Of a stretch of DNA of 20,483 nt, positions 8,169 to 16,146 are shown one piece after another. The notes below the pieces were generated by a model that ran no database searches, was not told the DNA's origin, and worked only from the letters and a program-made list of their open reading frames with translations. How positions within the stretch are numbered: position 1 is the first letter of the stretch; the number at the start of each line of letters is the position of its first letter. A program made the position numbers and the translations under genes. The stretch is from an uncultured Bacteroides sp. (GTDB lineage: Bacteria; Bacteroidota; Bacteroidia; Bacteroidales; Bacteroidaceae): assembly GCF_910586915.1 (NCBI RefSeq), contig NZ_CAJULN010000045.1, positions 1-20,483 on the forward strand. Reading direction: 5' to 3'.

Positions 8169-8311
8169 TAACCTGTTGATTATTAAGCTAAAAATTCGTC
8201 ATTCGACAGATACGGGCGGGAAGGCCTACGGACAAAATTCAGACAGACTCTAACCATTCGCCCTCCTTTTTTGTTATATGTATAAACAGAAACCCTTAAC
8301 ACCATCAAATC

Positions 8312-8545
8312 ATGAAAGAAGAAGATTACAGCAAGTCGGTAGAAGTATTCTCCGGTTCTCCGTGGGAAGCCGAAATCATCAAGGGATTGTTGGAAAGCAA
8401 CGACGTTCTCTGCGTTGTCAAAGACGGAATTATGGGAACACTTGCTCCCTACATCGCTCCCACCGTCTCGGTTCTCGTCACCGAAGAGAAATACGAAACG
8501 GCTATGGAACTTATCAGAACCCGAAACGGCCAGGAGAACGACTGA
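8312..8545 (+). CDS. Small DUF2007-family protein
   Basis: A 77-residue cytoplasmic protein with no signal peptide or membrane segment. The pattern VEVFSGSPWEAEIIKGLLESNDV, then a short glycine turn, then VSVLVTEEKYETAMELI, matches the DUF2007 family, described as a putative signal-transducing fold resembling a ferredoxin-like or PII-like alpha-beta unit. No biochemical role is established that I know of. There is no clear TAnnTTTG box directly upstream, so it may be read from the murI transcript through the palindromic element, or from a non-standard promoter. proB begins 173 nt downstream from its own promoter. The ATG at 8312 is the only sensible start. Confidence 0.8.
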   Translation: MKEEDYSKSVEVFSGSPWEAEIIKGLLESNDVLCVVKDGIMGTLAPYIAPTVSVLVTEEKYETAMELIRTRNGQEND

Positions 8546-8602
8546 TACAAACCCCATCCTTCGCGGCGGCGTGTCGCATAGCGGAGGTGAAAATGCGGAG
8601 CT

Positions 8603-8663
8603 GCCTGTTCCATTGTCCGCCTTTTCTGTAACAGGCTAAAAAGATAATTCTTTTCGGCCTGTT
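8603..8663. repeat. Evenly spaced heptamer triplet before proB
   Basis: GCCTGTT occurs at 8603-8609 and 8657-8663, with its exact complement AACAGGC midway at 8630-8636. Both gaps are 20 nt. The middle copy can pair with either flank, giving two exclusive hairpins; the second is strengthened by AAAAG (8639-8643) with CTTTT (8650-8654). The third copy abuts the likely -33 element of the proB promoter. It could be an operator array, an RNA switch in the end of the DUF2007 transcript, or chance. Confidence 0.5.
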
Positions 8664-8696
8664 TCAGTTACATATCGACAAAAAGTTCTATATTTG
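8662..8696 (+). promoter_or_regulatory. Promoter for proB
   Basis: TATATTTG at 8689-8696 matches TAnnTTTG exactly. A TTTC at 8662-8665 is a weak -33 candidate, 23 nt upstream. The predicted leader to the ATG at 8719 is about 16 nt. Confidence 0.6.
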
Positions 8697-8718
8697 TGAT
8701 TTCAAATCGTTAGCAATA

Positions 8719-9801
8719 ATGAAACAGGAATTTACACGCATCGCAGTAAAGGTAGGGAGCAACGTACTGGCACGTCGCGACGGCACACTGGACGTCACCC
8801 GTATGTCGGCACTCGTAGACCAAATTGCCGAATTGCACAAAGCCGGCGTGGAAGTCATCATGATTTCTTCGGGCGCCGTTGCCTCCGGACGCAGTGAGAT
8901 ACACCCGCAAAAGCGACTCGATAGTGTAGACCAACGCCAACTGTTCTCCGCCGTCGGACAGGCCAAACTGATAAACCGCTACTACGAACTGTTTCGCGAA
9001 CACGGCATCGCAGTGGGACAGATATTGACGACGAAAGAGAATTTCGGAACCCGCCGCCACTACCTGAATCAAAAGAACTGCATGACGGTGATGCTCGAGA
9101 ACAAGGTCATCCCCATAGTCAATGAAAACGATACCATCTCCGTCACCGAACTGATGTTCACGGACAACGACGAACTGTCCGGGCTTATCGCTTCCATGAT
9201 GGACGCCCAAGCGCTTATCATCCTGAGCAACATCGACGGCATATACAACGGCTCTCCCGCCGACCCCACCTCTGCTGTCATTCGCGAAATCGGGCGCGGC
9301 GAAGACTTGTCCGACTACATCCAGGCTTCCAAATCCGGTTTCGGGCGGGGCGGTATGCTGACAAAGACCAATATCGCCCGCAAAGTGGCCGACGAAGGCA
9401 TCACCGTCATCATCGCCAACGGCAAACGCGACCACATCCTGCCCGACCTGCTGCAACACCCCGAAACAACGCTTTGCACCCGCTTCACTCCCGCCGACGA
9501 ACCGGTGTCGAGTGTAAAGAAATGGATTGCCCACAGCGGAGGCTTTGCCAAAGGCGAAATTCACATCAATCCATGCGCAACCGAGGTGTTGAATTCGGAA
9601 AAGGCAGTGAGCATACTCCCCATCGGGATTACCCGCATCGAAGGAGAATTTGAGAAAGACGACATCGTGCGTATCATAGACTTCCGTGGAAACCGGATAG
9701 GCATAGGAAAAGTGAACTGCGACTCGAAGCAGGCGCAAGAAACTGCTGGCAAGCACGGAAAGAAACCCGTCGTACACTACGACTATCTGTATATCGAATA
9801 A
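8719..9801 (+). CDS. proB: Glutamate 5-kinase
   Basis: Phosphorylates L-glutamate with ATP to gamma-glutamyl phosphate, the first step of proline synthesis, in the cytoplasm. The 360-residue protein has an amino-acid-kinase domain with VKVGSNVLARRDG (11-22), MISSGAVASGR (48-58), NENDTIS (135-141), the FTDNDELSGLIASMMDA block (147-163), SNIDGIY (170-176) and GRGGMLTK (209-216). A C-terminal PUA domain follows (about 270-350; GEIHINPCATEVL, LPIGITRIEGEF). Two-domain ProB of this size is standard. proA starts 15 nt after the stop, so the two are an operon, as expected because the kinase product is unstable and passes to ProA. Proline feedback is known for the family; nothing in the visible sequence argues for or against it. 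Confidence 0.96.
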   Translation: MKQEFTRIAVKVGSNVLARRDGTLDVTRMSALVDQIAELHKAGVEVIMISSGAVASGRSEIHPQKRLDSVDQRQLFSAVGQAKLINRYYELFREHGIAVGQILTTKENFGTRRHYLNQKNCMTVMLENKVIPIVNENDTISVTELMFTDNDELSGLIASMMDAQALIILSNIDGIYNGSPADPTSAVIREIGRGEDLSDYIQASKSGFGRGGMLTKTNIARKVADEGITVIIANGKRDHILPDLLQHPETTLCTRFTPADEPVSSVKKWIAHSGGFAKGEIHINPCATEVLNSEKAVSILPIGITRIEGEFEKDDIVRIIDFRGNRIGIGKVNCDSKQAQETAGKHGKKPVVHYDYLYIE

Positions 9802-9816
9802 GAATATCGACCGAAT

Positions 9817-11073
9817 ATGACTACGAACTTGAACAGACTCTTTGCAGCCGTACAAGCAGCAAGCCGGAAATTGGCTTTACTGACCGACGACACCATCAAC
9901 CGGGTTTTGAACGCAGTGGCCGATGCAGCAGTGGCGGAAGCGTCCTTCATCCTTGCCGAAAATGAAAAAGACCTCGCACGGATGGACAACAACGACCCGA
10001 AATACGACCGCCTGAAATTGACGGAAAAGCGTCTGAAAGGAATTGCAGCCGACATACGCAGCGTCGCCACCCTCCCTTCCCCTTTGGGCAAAGTGCTGAA
10101 AGAGACCGTCCGCCCCAACGGAATGAGGTTGACCCAAGTCAGCGTCCCCTTCGGAGTGATAGGAATTATCTACGAAGCACGCCCCAATGTCAGTTTCGAT
10201 GTATTCTCGCTATGCCTGAAGAGTGGAAACGCCTGCATCCTGAAAGGTGGAAGCGATGCGGATTGCTCCAACCGCGCCATCATCAGCGTCGTACACGAAG
10301 TATTGAGAAAGTTCAATATCAATCCACACATCGCAGCACTGCTGCCCGCCGACAGGGAAGCCACGGCAGCACTGCTCAATGCAACAGGCTATGTCGACTT
10401 GATTATTCCCCGAGGAAGCAGCAGCCTCATCCGCTTTGTACGCGAAACAGCCCGGATTCCCGTCATTGAGACAGGGGCGGGAATCTGCCATACTTACTTC
10501 GACGAGTTTGGCGACACGGACAAGGGCGCGGCTATCATCCACAACGCCAAGACGCGCAGAGTCAGCGTATGCAACGCGCTGGACTGCACCATCGTGCATG
10601 AGAAAAGAGTGTCGGAACTTCCCGCCCTTTGCGGAAAGCTGCAAGAGAGCAACGTGATTATTTATGCAGACTCCCCGGCCTACCGGGCCTTAGAAGGACA
10701 TTACCCTGCCCATCTTCTGAGCCCTGCAACAAAAGAGAGTTTCGGCACCGAATTCTTAGACTACAAAATGGCTGTCAAGACCGTAAGAAGTTTCGATGAA
10801 GCCATCGGGCATATCCGGGAAAACAGCTCCAAGCACAGCGAATGCATCGTCACGGAAAACAAAGAGCGCGCTGCCCTGTTTGCAAAAGTCGTAGACGCCG
10901 CTTGCGTATATACGAACGTATCCACTGCTTTCACCGACGGAACACAATTCGGCTTAGGGGCGGAGATAGGCATCAGCACACAGAAACTTCATGCACGCGG
11001 CCCGATGGGACTGGAAGAGATAACCACCTGCAAATGGCTCATCGAAGGAGACGGACAGACGAGATGGCAATAA
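9817..11073 (+). CDS. proA: Gamma-glutamyl phosphate reductase
   Basis: NADPH-dependent enzyme that reduces gamma-glutamyl phosphate to glutamate 5-semialdehyde, which cyclises towards proline. The 418-residue length is normal. Family motifs include VPFGVIGIIYEARPNVSFDV (110-129), the KSGNACILKGGSDA nucleotide-site block (135-148), PRGSSSLIRFV (198-208) and RRVSVCNALDCTIVHE, with the catalytic Cys at residue 252. The late GPMGLEEITTCKW block is also present. It is the second gene of the proBA operon. A 62-nt A/T-rich gap with no visible promoter or terminator leads to argF', so readthrough is likely. Confidence 0.96.
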   Translation: MTTNLNRLFAAVQAASRKLALLTDDTINRVLNAVADAAVAEASFILAENEKDLARMDNNDPKYDRLKLTEKRLKGIAADIRSVATLPSPLGKVLKETVRPNGMRLTQVSVPFGVIGIIYEARPNVSFDVFSLCLKSGNACILKGGSDADCSNRAIISVVHEVLRKFNINPHIAALLPADREATAALLNATGYVDLIIPRGSSSLIRFVRETARIPVIETGAGICHTYFDEFGDTDKGAAIIHNAKTRRVSVCNALDCTIVHEKRVSELPALCGKLQESNVIIYADSPAYRALEGHYPAHLLSPATKESFGTEFLDYKMAVKTVRSFDEAIGHIRENSSKHSECIVTENKERAALFAKVVDAACVYTNVSTAFTDGTQFGLGAEIGISTQKLHARGPMGLEEITTCKWLIEGDGQTRWQ

Positions 11074-11135
11074 GCAGAAGCCGCCAACAATTAAACGAAA
11101 ACAAATAACAATCAATTAATTATAAAAGGAAAAAA

Positions 11136-12089
11136 ATGAAGAAATTTACTTGCGTACAAGACATCGGCGATTTAAAATCGGCCCTTGCAGAAGCATTCGA
11201 GATTAAAAAGGAGCGTTTCAAATATGTAGAATTGGGCAGGAACAAGACATTGATGATGATATTCTTCAACTCCAGCCTGCGCACCCGCCTCAGCACACAG
11301 AAGGCAGCCCTCAACTTAGGGATGAATGTCATTGTGCTCGACATCAACCAGGGAGCCTGGAAGCTGGAGACCGAACGGGGTGTCATCATGGACGGCGACA
11401 AGCCCGAACACCTGTTGGAAGCCATCCCCGTGATGGGATGTTATTGCGACTTAATTGGCGTACGCTCCTTCGCCCGCTTCGAGAGCCGCGACTTCGACTA
11501 TCAGGAAACCATCCTGAATCAGTTTATCAAGTATTCGGGACGTCCCGTGTTCTCGATGGAAGCCGCCACACGTCATCCGTTGCAGAGTTTCGCCGACCTG
11601 ATTACCATTGAGGAGTATAAGAAAACGGCACGCCCGAAAGTGGTGCTTACTTGGGCGCCGCATCCGCGTCCGTTGCCGCAGGCTGTACCAAACTCTTTTG
11701 CCGAATGGATGAATGCCACCGACTATGACTTTGTCATCACCCACCCCGAAGGCTACGAATTGGCTCCCGAATTTGTAGGAAACGCGCAAGTGGAATACAA
11801 CCAGATGAAGGCTTTCGAAGGTGCCGACTTCATCTACGCCAAGAACTGGGCTGCCTACTCGGGCGACAACTACGGACAAATATTGAGCAAAGACCGCAAC
11901 TGGACAGTGAGCGACCGCCAGATGGCAGTGACCAACAATGCTTACTTCATGCATTGCCTGCCGGTGCGCCGCAACATGATTGTAACGGACGATGTCATCG
12001 AAAGCCCGCAATCCATCGTTATCCCGGAAGCCGCTAACCGCGAAATCTCGGCAACAGTAGTTCTGAAAAGATTATTAGAAAACCTATAA
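11136..12089 (+). CDS. argF': N-succinylornithine carbamoyltransferase (ArgF')
   Basis: Transfers a carbamoyl group to N-acylated ornithine in the Bacteroides arginine pathway, in place of ordinary ornithine transcarbamylase. The 317-residue protein has FNSSLRTR (44-51) in the carbamoyl-phosphate site, RHPLQSFADL with His147-Gln150, and FMHCLPVRRN (271-280). The acyl-binding loop reads MDGDKPEHLL with proline at residue 90. From the literature, Pro at this position in the B. fragilis enzyme marks succinyl specificity, whereas N-acetylornithine enzymes have Glu there. The rest is very close to my memory of the B. fragilis protein. A purine-rich AAAAGGA at 11124-11130 may be a real ribosome-binding site, uncommon in this genus. 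The next gene begins 4 nt after the stop. Confidence 0.93.
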   Translation: MKKFTCVQDIGDLKSALAEAFEIKKERFKYVELGRNKTLMMIFFNSSLRTRLSTQKAALNLGMNVIVLDINQGAWKLETERGVIMDGDKPEHLLEAIPVMGCYCDLIGVRSFARFESRDFDYQETILNQFIKYSGRPVFSMEAATRHPLQSFADLITIEEYKKTARPKVVLTWAPHPRPLPQAVPNSFAEWMNATDYDFVITHPEGYELAPEFVGNAQVEYNQMKAFEGADFIYAKNWAAYSGDNYGQILSKDRNWTVSDRQMAVTNNAYFMHCLPVRRNMIVTDDVIESPQSIVIPEAANREISATVVLKRLLENL

Positions 12090-12093
12090 TACC

Positions 12094-12810
12094 ATGCGTA
12101 CAAACAAATTCATGACCGTCGTTTTGCTAAGCCTGTTCCTCACAGGCTTTGCAAGCGCGCAGCAAAAGGCTCCGCAAGTGATAAAAACGGAACCGCAATT
12201 AGAGGACATCTTCAATGTATTGGAAGCGATGGATACCCACCTCTTCCGATTCGACTTGAAAGAATTCCTGAACAAAGTCTACACCGCCAACGTCTACATT
12301 GACGAGTACAATGCAGACCAGTCGCCCAAGCGGGTGCACACCATCCGCCTGGGCAACAACATCAATTCGCTGGACGAAGTACCGGAAGAACATCGCCAAG
12401 GATTCCGCAAAATAAAAAACATTCCGGAAGGGAAAAACGAATGGGAAGCCATCAAGGAATTGTCACTCTATCTCCGCAAGTCTAACGACTCTACTGCCAT
12501 CTGCACCATCAACATACCGGACGGAATACGGAGCGGAGCACCGCTCAAACTGAAACCGATAGAGAAATACAATCATTATATTTATTATCCGCGCCCGTTC
12601 AAAACTCAAGAGATAACAGACACGGAACATTTCAAAATACCATTGGTGCTGTACGGTTCGGCCTGGTTGGATAAGAAATACGATGTCATCCGCTTCTGTG
12701 GAGAAAGGGAAATAGACCCGGAGATGAAAGCCGAGATTCTCCAATATCTACCTTCTTATTTCGTAATAGGAATAGAATTCAAAGCCAAAGAGACAACAGC
12801 GAATCAATAA
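12094..12810 (+). CDS. Secreted protein of unknown function (possibly DUF5041)
   Basis: A 238-residue protein with a clear signal peptide (basic start, hydrophobic VVLLSLFLTGF, cleavage near ASAQ at about residue 22). There is no lipobox cysteine, so it should be periplasmic or released. The mature part has mixed helix and strand with a Lys/Tyr-rich centre (EKYNHYIYYPRPFK) and no catalytic motif I recognise. It may belong to DUF5041, a Bacteroides-restricted family, but this is a weak recollection. It starts only 4 nt after the argF' stop, so translation is probably linked to argF', although no metabolic link is apparent. It is the last gene before the convergent junction. Confidence 0.7.
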   Translation: MRTNKFMTVVLLSLFLTGFASAQQKAPQVIKTEPQLEDIFNVLEAMDTHLFRFDLKEFLNKVYTANVYIDEYNADQSPKRVHTIRLGNNINSLDEVPEEHRQGFRKIKNIPEGKNEWEAIKELSLYLRKSNDSTAICTINIPDGIRSGAPLKLKPIEKYNHYIYYPRPFKTQEITDTEHFKIPLVLYGSAWLDKKYDVIRFCGEREIDPEMKAEILQYLPSYFVIGIEFKAKETTANQ

Positions 12811-12846
12811 CGTGAATCCGATATAAGCAAGAGTTACCGAATTCTC

Positions 12847-12878
12847 CTCCTTCTGAAAGGAATACCTGCCAGAAGGAG
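12847..12878. terminator. Candidate hairpin at the convergent junction
   Basis: CTCCTTCTG (12847-12855) pairs perfectly with CAGAAGGAG (12870-12878) across a 14-nt loop. It lies between the converging ends of the argF' block and the PASTA-to-rhodanese block. Neither side has a T-run, so intrinsic termination is uncertain. A competing short pairing, ACCTG (12864-12868) with CAGGT (12883-12887), overlaps it. Confidence 0.4.
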
Positions 12879-12916
12879 ATGACAGGTAAGCACACAAGCA
12901 CCTTGCATCCAATCCC

Positions 12917-13309
12917 CTAACGCTCTATCTCCTTACCGGCTTCCTGCCAGGAGTTGAATCCATTCTTGAGTTCAAAGACCTTATACCCTTTCTCTCCCAA
13001 AATAGCCGCCGCTTTCTTGCTCCGTTTTCCGCTACGGCAATACACAGCTACCGGCTTCTCTTTCTGCAACAATGAATCCGCCATAGCCGCAAAGGAATCA
13101 TCCATCACGTTGATATTAATCGTTTTGGTGATATGCCCTTCCGAATATTCCGCCAGCGTACGGACATCCAAGCGCTGTATCTCCTCATTCTGAATAAGCA
13201 CATCGAACTCCTCTACATTCATTGATTTAAACTCCCCCTTCTGCTGGCAAGCGAAAAGAGAAGAAAGAAAGAAAAATACTCCCACAGTCAGTTGGTTTAC
13301 TTTAAACAT
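12917..13309 (-). CDS. Rhodanese-like lipoprotein
   Basis: A 130-residue single-domain rhodanese (sulfurtransferase fold) predicted to be lipid-anchored on the periplasmic side. The lipobox is SLFAC (Cys21). The domain shows RLDVRTLAEYSEGHI (46-60) and the active-site loop CRSGKRS with Cys91, complete and likely catalytic. A closing GYKVFELKNGFNSW motif follows. The start is ATG at 13309 rather than the in-frame GTG at 13315. It lies 14 nt after the NigD-like gene and is the last gene of the six-gene - strand run. The sulfur donor and acceptor are unknown; periplasmic rhodaneses of this kind may handle thiosulfate or persulfide. The family call is firm, the role is not. Confidence 0.9.
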   Translation of the reverse strand: MFKVNQLTVGVFFFLSSLFACQQKGEFKSMNVEEFDVLIQNEEIQRLDVRTLAEYSEGHITKTININVMDDSFAAMADSLLQKEKPVAVYCRSGKRSKKAAAILGEKGYKVFELKNGFNSWQEAGKEIER

Positions 13310-13323
13310 ATGCACTCAATTAT

Positions 13324-14019
13324 TCAGTTCAGTTCCGGAGTGTAATCAAATCCGGGATTACAATACTTATCGGACAATTCTGCCGAACCGTCTTTGCCGT
13401 ACGTACCATATTTAAATTTAATATTTACCGTCCGGCCGGGATTCGCCGCGTCCGCATATTTCGCCAAAGGGACAGAAACATAGGCACGACGATTGTAATA
13501 TTCCGCGTCGTTGTCCGCATCGTGATACAATAACAGATTCACAATGCCTTTTGTTTCCAGTTCGGAGATATCTTCCACGATGCCGATGGTGTGCCCCTTG
13601 CCGGTGCTTACTTTCAGATTCAGAATCATATTCAGATAATCCCGTCCAAGCCAAATGCTCACCATCTCTACGGGGTCTGTCTTGATGCCCTCTTTATAAG
13701 CCTCATCCTCTTCCGGCTTAGGCTCGGGCGTCAGAAGTGCTTGCAGAGAATAAATCGCGGCGCCACCCGGCAGCACTTCGTAATTACTCATCACACGCCT
13801 GGAAGTATTGGGAGAGATGACCGAATCCGTGTAGTCTTGCAAAACAGGCAAGGCCTCCCCCTTATCGGGAAGAAGTGTCTGTATGCTACCATCTCCTCCG
13901 GCTTCTACCGTAACAAATTCGAGTCTCACCGAAGGATAATAATAGTCGTCATCCGCACAGGCAGCCATCAGTAGAAGCAATCCCCACAACCAAGCAAGAT
14001 GCAATGTTCCTCTTCTCAT
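13324..14019 (-). CDS. NigD-like lipoprotein
   Basis: A 231-residue predicted lipoprotein with lipobox LLMAAC (Cys21) followed by Ala-Asp-Asp-Asp, acidic residues suggesting surface export. The order of YYYPSVRLEFVTVEA, a DKGEALPVLQDYTDS segment and a C-terminal beta-sandwich ending NIKFKYGTYGK matches my recollection of NigD-like proteins (N-terminal OB-like domain plus C-terminal beta domain). NigD was named in a Bacteroides bacteriocin locus, but most family members have no known role. The start is chosen at ATG 14019, which overlaps the upstream TGA as ATGA, indicating translational coupling; the earlier in-frame TTG at 14025 is less likely. Confidence 0.8.
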   Translation of the reverse strand: MRRGTLHLAWLWGLLLLMAACADDDYYYPSVRLEFVTVEAGGDGSIQTLLPDKGEALPVLQDYTDSVISPNTSRRVMSNYEVLPGGAAIYSLQALLTPEPKPEEDEAYKEGIKTDPVEMVSIWLGRDYLNMILNLKVSTGKGHTIGIVEDISELETKGIVNLLLYHDADNDAEYYNRRAYVSVPLAKYADAANPGRTVNIKFKYGTYGKDGSAELSDKYCNPGFDYTPELN

Positions 14020-15164
14020 CGGCAAGCAGCTAAATGGTTCACCAACGGATTGGAATACATCAGCAACAACTTCTCACGCAAAAACGCTTCGTCTTTATTC
14101 GGAATGTCTATCTTGCTTAATTGCTGTTCGATATAGTTCATAAACTGCTGTTTCTCTTCTACGGTGTAGTGAGATGCAAATTCCGTTGTACCGTTGAGCC
14201 AGTCGTACGCAACGTAATTGCCCGAGTAAAGGCGGTAGTTGCTATGGATGCGGCGGTCGATGCAGGCAGAGATACGTGCAAACAGTTCGGGTTTCGGCAA
14301 CAAACGGTCTAAGCCCTGCAACTCGTCATTCAGACAAGGCGCAACCTGGAAATGCACCCTGCCCTTATAGCCGAACAGTCCGGTCTGCATATTAATCAAA
14401 TCGTCGTGGGTTGTTTTCTTATACCCTTCCACATCCCTTTTCAACTGGAATTCCTGTGCTTTCAGAAAATCACAGGGGTCGTATTCGTAAGAAATGGCAA
14501 GCGGAGCAATATTCATCTCCATCAGGCGCTCTACCGGATCGCCTTCACCTCCCATTGCCAGCATCTTCAGGACGCTGTCTTGCGTACGGTCGTTGGAGTC
14601 CTTCGCCCGTCCCTCGCGCTGCGCAATCCAAATAGACTGGTTTTTCTGCGAAATGGTGTGATGCATATAACGGGACATCCGTGCCGACGACTCAAGCATC
14701 TGCCGCATGGTCAAGGCCCGCTGCACAATAAAGGATTTGTTGACGCGAACCAGTTTCTTTATCCAGGGATAGATAAGCAGGTTGTCGCCTATCGCTATCT
14801 CAACGGTATCCATCCCCTGGTCAATCAGCAAGATGGAAAGAAAGCCCGAATCAAGGATAATGTCCCTGTGGTTCGACATATATGTATAGGCTTTGCCCTT
14901 ATCCGGCAGGGCGGTATGGTCCAGCGTCAGCCCATCTGTGTGCTGCGATGCAATCTTCCACAAAATATCATAGCAGAATGTTTCCTGAAACTCCAGTTTG
15001 GTCTTGCAGGCACGCATCTTCTGTGCTAAAAGTTCAAACGGGACATGGGGGATGGCACTGGTGGCGGCTTTTTGGAAAGCCGGATCGGCAATCAGTTCCT
15101 CAAACACCTGAGGAAGTTCCTCGTCATTGTAAGGGCGAATCTCATCAAACTCTGTCAAGTCCAT
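14016..15164 (-). CDS. Glycerolipid-type acyltransferase
   Basis: A 382-residue protein of the PlsB/PlsC-like acyltransferase superfamily, probably acting on a glycerophosphate or another lipid acceptor at the inner face of the cytoplasmic membrane. The block I equivalent is MSNHRDIILDS (His99), where the acidic residue is one position further away than in the usual HX4D (Asp105; His-X5-Asp). Block III is IAQREGRAKDS (180-190) and a block IV-like IAPLAISYEYDP follows (219-230). There is no signal peptide or clear membrane span. It lies 7 nt after ddl and overlaps the NigD-like start by 4 bp. Substrate cannot be inferred. It could equally modify an aminolipid such as ornithine or glycine lipid. 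Confidence 0.8.
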   Translation of the reverse strand: MDLTEFDEIRPYNDEELPQVFEELIADPAFQKAATSAIPHVPFELLAQKMRACKTKLEFQETFCYDILWKIASQHTDGLTLDHTALPDKGKAYTYMSNHRDIILDSGFLSILLIDQGMDTVEIAIGDNLLIYPWIKKLVRVNKSFIVQRALTMRQMLESSARMSRYMHHTISQKNQSIWIAQREGRAKDSNDRTQDSVLKMLAMGGEGDPVERLMEMNIAPLAISYEYDPCDFLKAQEFQLKRDVEGYKKTTHDDLINMQTGLFGYKGRVHFQVAPCLNDELQGLDRLLPKPELFARISACIDRRIHSNYRLYSGNYVAYDWLNGTTEFASHYTVEEKQQFMNYIEQQLSKIDIPNKDEAFLREKLLLMYSNPLVNHLAACR

Positions 15165-15171
15165 AACGCGA

Positions 15172-16146
15172 TTAAAATTTGTTTTCTATAATATCGGTCA
15201 TCACATCCTTTATATCCAGTCCGGCTGCGCGCACTTGCTGGGGAATAAAGCTGGTAGCGGTCATTCCCGGGGTGGTATTTACCTCAAGAAGATTAATCTT
15301 TTCGCCGGCAGTCACGATATAGTCCACACGGATGATACCGGAGCAGCCCAATATATCGTAGATAGCCGAAGTAAGTTGCTGCACCCGCCCGGTCAACTCG
15401 TCCGAGATGCGCGCGGGAGTGATTTCGTCCACCTGTCCGTTGTATTTGGCGTCGTAATCGAAGAACTCGTTGTGCGTCACCACTTCCGTAGGCGGGAAGA
15501 TGACGGTTTTCTCTTTCGTCTTGTAGCAACCGCAAGTCAGTTCCATTCCTTCCATAAAGGCCTCCACAAGCACCTCTTCCGCTTCTCCGAAAGCCTTCGC
15601 GATGGCGGGCTGGATTTGTTCTTCGGTTTTCACTTTCGTAACGCCGAAGCTCGAGCCTCCCAAACTGGGCTTGATGAAGCAAGGCAACCCGATTTTTGCG
15701 ACGACATCCTCGTCGGACACCGACTGCCCCCGGCGCAGCAGCAGCGATTCGGCAATGCGTACGCCGAAAGCCTTCAAATACTGGTTGCAGGCAAATTTAT
15801 CGTAAGTAATAGCCGCAGCCAGTACCCCGCAACAAGAGTACGGAATACGCATCATGTCGAAATAGCCTTGCAGCCGTCCGTCCTCGCCCGGTGTGCCGTG
15901 AATGGTGATATAGGCAAAGTCGAACACCACCTTCTCCGTTCCGTGGGTAAAACTGAAATCATTTCTGTCTACCGGAACCCTGCTTCCGTCGGGCAACTGT
16001 ACTTCCCAGCGGCGGCCTTCCATCTCTACAATATACAAATTATACTTTTCCTTATCGATAAAGGAATAAATGCCCTGTGCACTACGCAGGGAAACTACGA
16101 TTTCGGAGGTATCGCCCCCCGCAACGATAGCGATGTTGCGTTTCAT
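15172..16146 (-). CDS. ddl: D-alanine--D-alanine ligase
   Basis: ATP-grasp enzyme that joins two D-alanines for the end of the peptidoglycan stem peptide. The 324-residue protein has TIHGTPGEDGRLQGYFD (81-97), the ATP-grasp loop IKPSLGGSSFGVTKV (158-172), NEFFDYDAKYNG with Tyr231 in the omega-loop, and LLEVNTTPGMTATSFIPQQ (286-304). The DYDAKY omega-loop tyrosine is typical of D-Ala-D-Ala enzymes rather than D-Ala-D-Lac ones, so vancomycin-type resistance is not suggested. Its ATG overlaps the TGA of the RluD-like gene by 4 bp (ATGA), so translation is coupled. Identification is firm. Confidence 0.96.
   Translation of the reverse strand: MKRNIAIVAGGDTSEIVVSLRSAQGIYSFIDKEKYNLYIVEMEGRRWEVQLPDGSRVPVDRNDFSFTHGTEKVVFDFAYITIHGTPGEDGRLQGYFDMMRIPYSCCGVLAAAITYDKFACNQYLKAFGVRIAESLLLRRGQSVSDEDVVAKIGLPCFIKPSLGGSSFGVTKVKTEEQIQPAIAKAFGEAEEVLVEAFMEGMELTCGCYKTKEKTVIFPPTEVVTHNEFFDYDAKYNGQVDEITPARISDELTGRVQQLTSAIYDILGCSGIIRVDYIVTAGEKINLLEVNTTPGMTATSFIPQQVRAAGLDIKDVMTDIIENKF

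Noticed and set aside
8214..8270. Possible terminator before the DUF2007 gene (GGGCG at 8214-8218 with CGCCC at 8259-8263, then T-run)
   Set aside because: Only 5 bp of pairing across a 40-nt loop; too weak to call.
8710..9855. Long open frame (381 codons) on the - strand opposite proB
   Set aside because: It lies wholly against proB, which has full family motifs. The antisense translation shows no recognisable domain and probably arises from codon bias.
15172..16146. Possible vancomycin-resistance type ligase
   Set aside because: The omega-loop DYDAKY with Tyr231 is of the D-Ala-D-Ala type and no vanH or vanX-like gene is adjacent.
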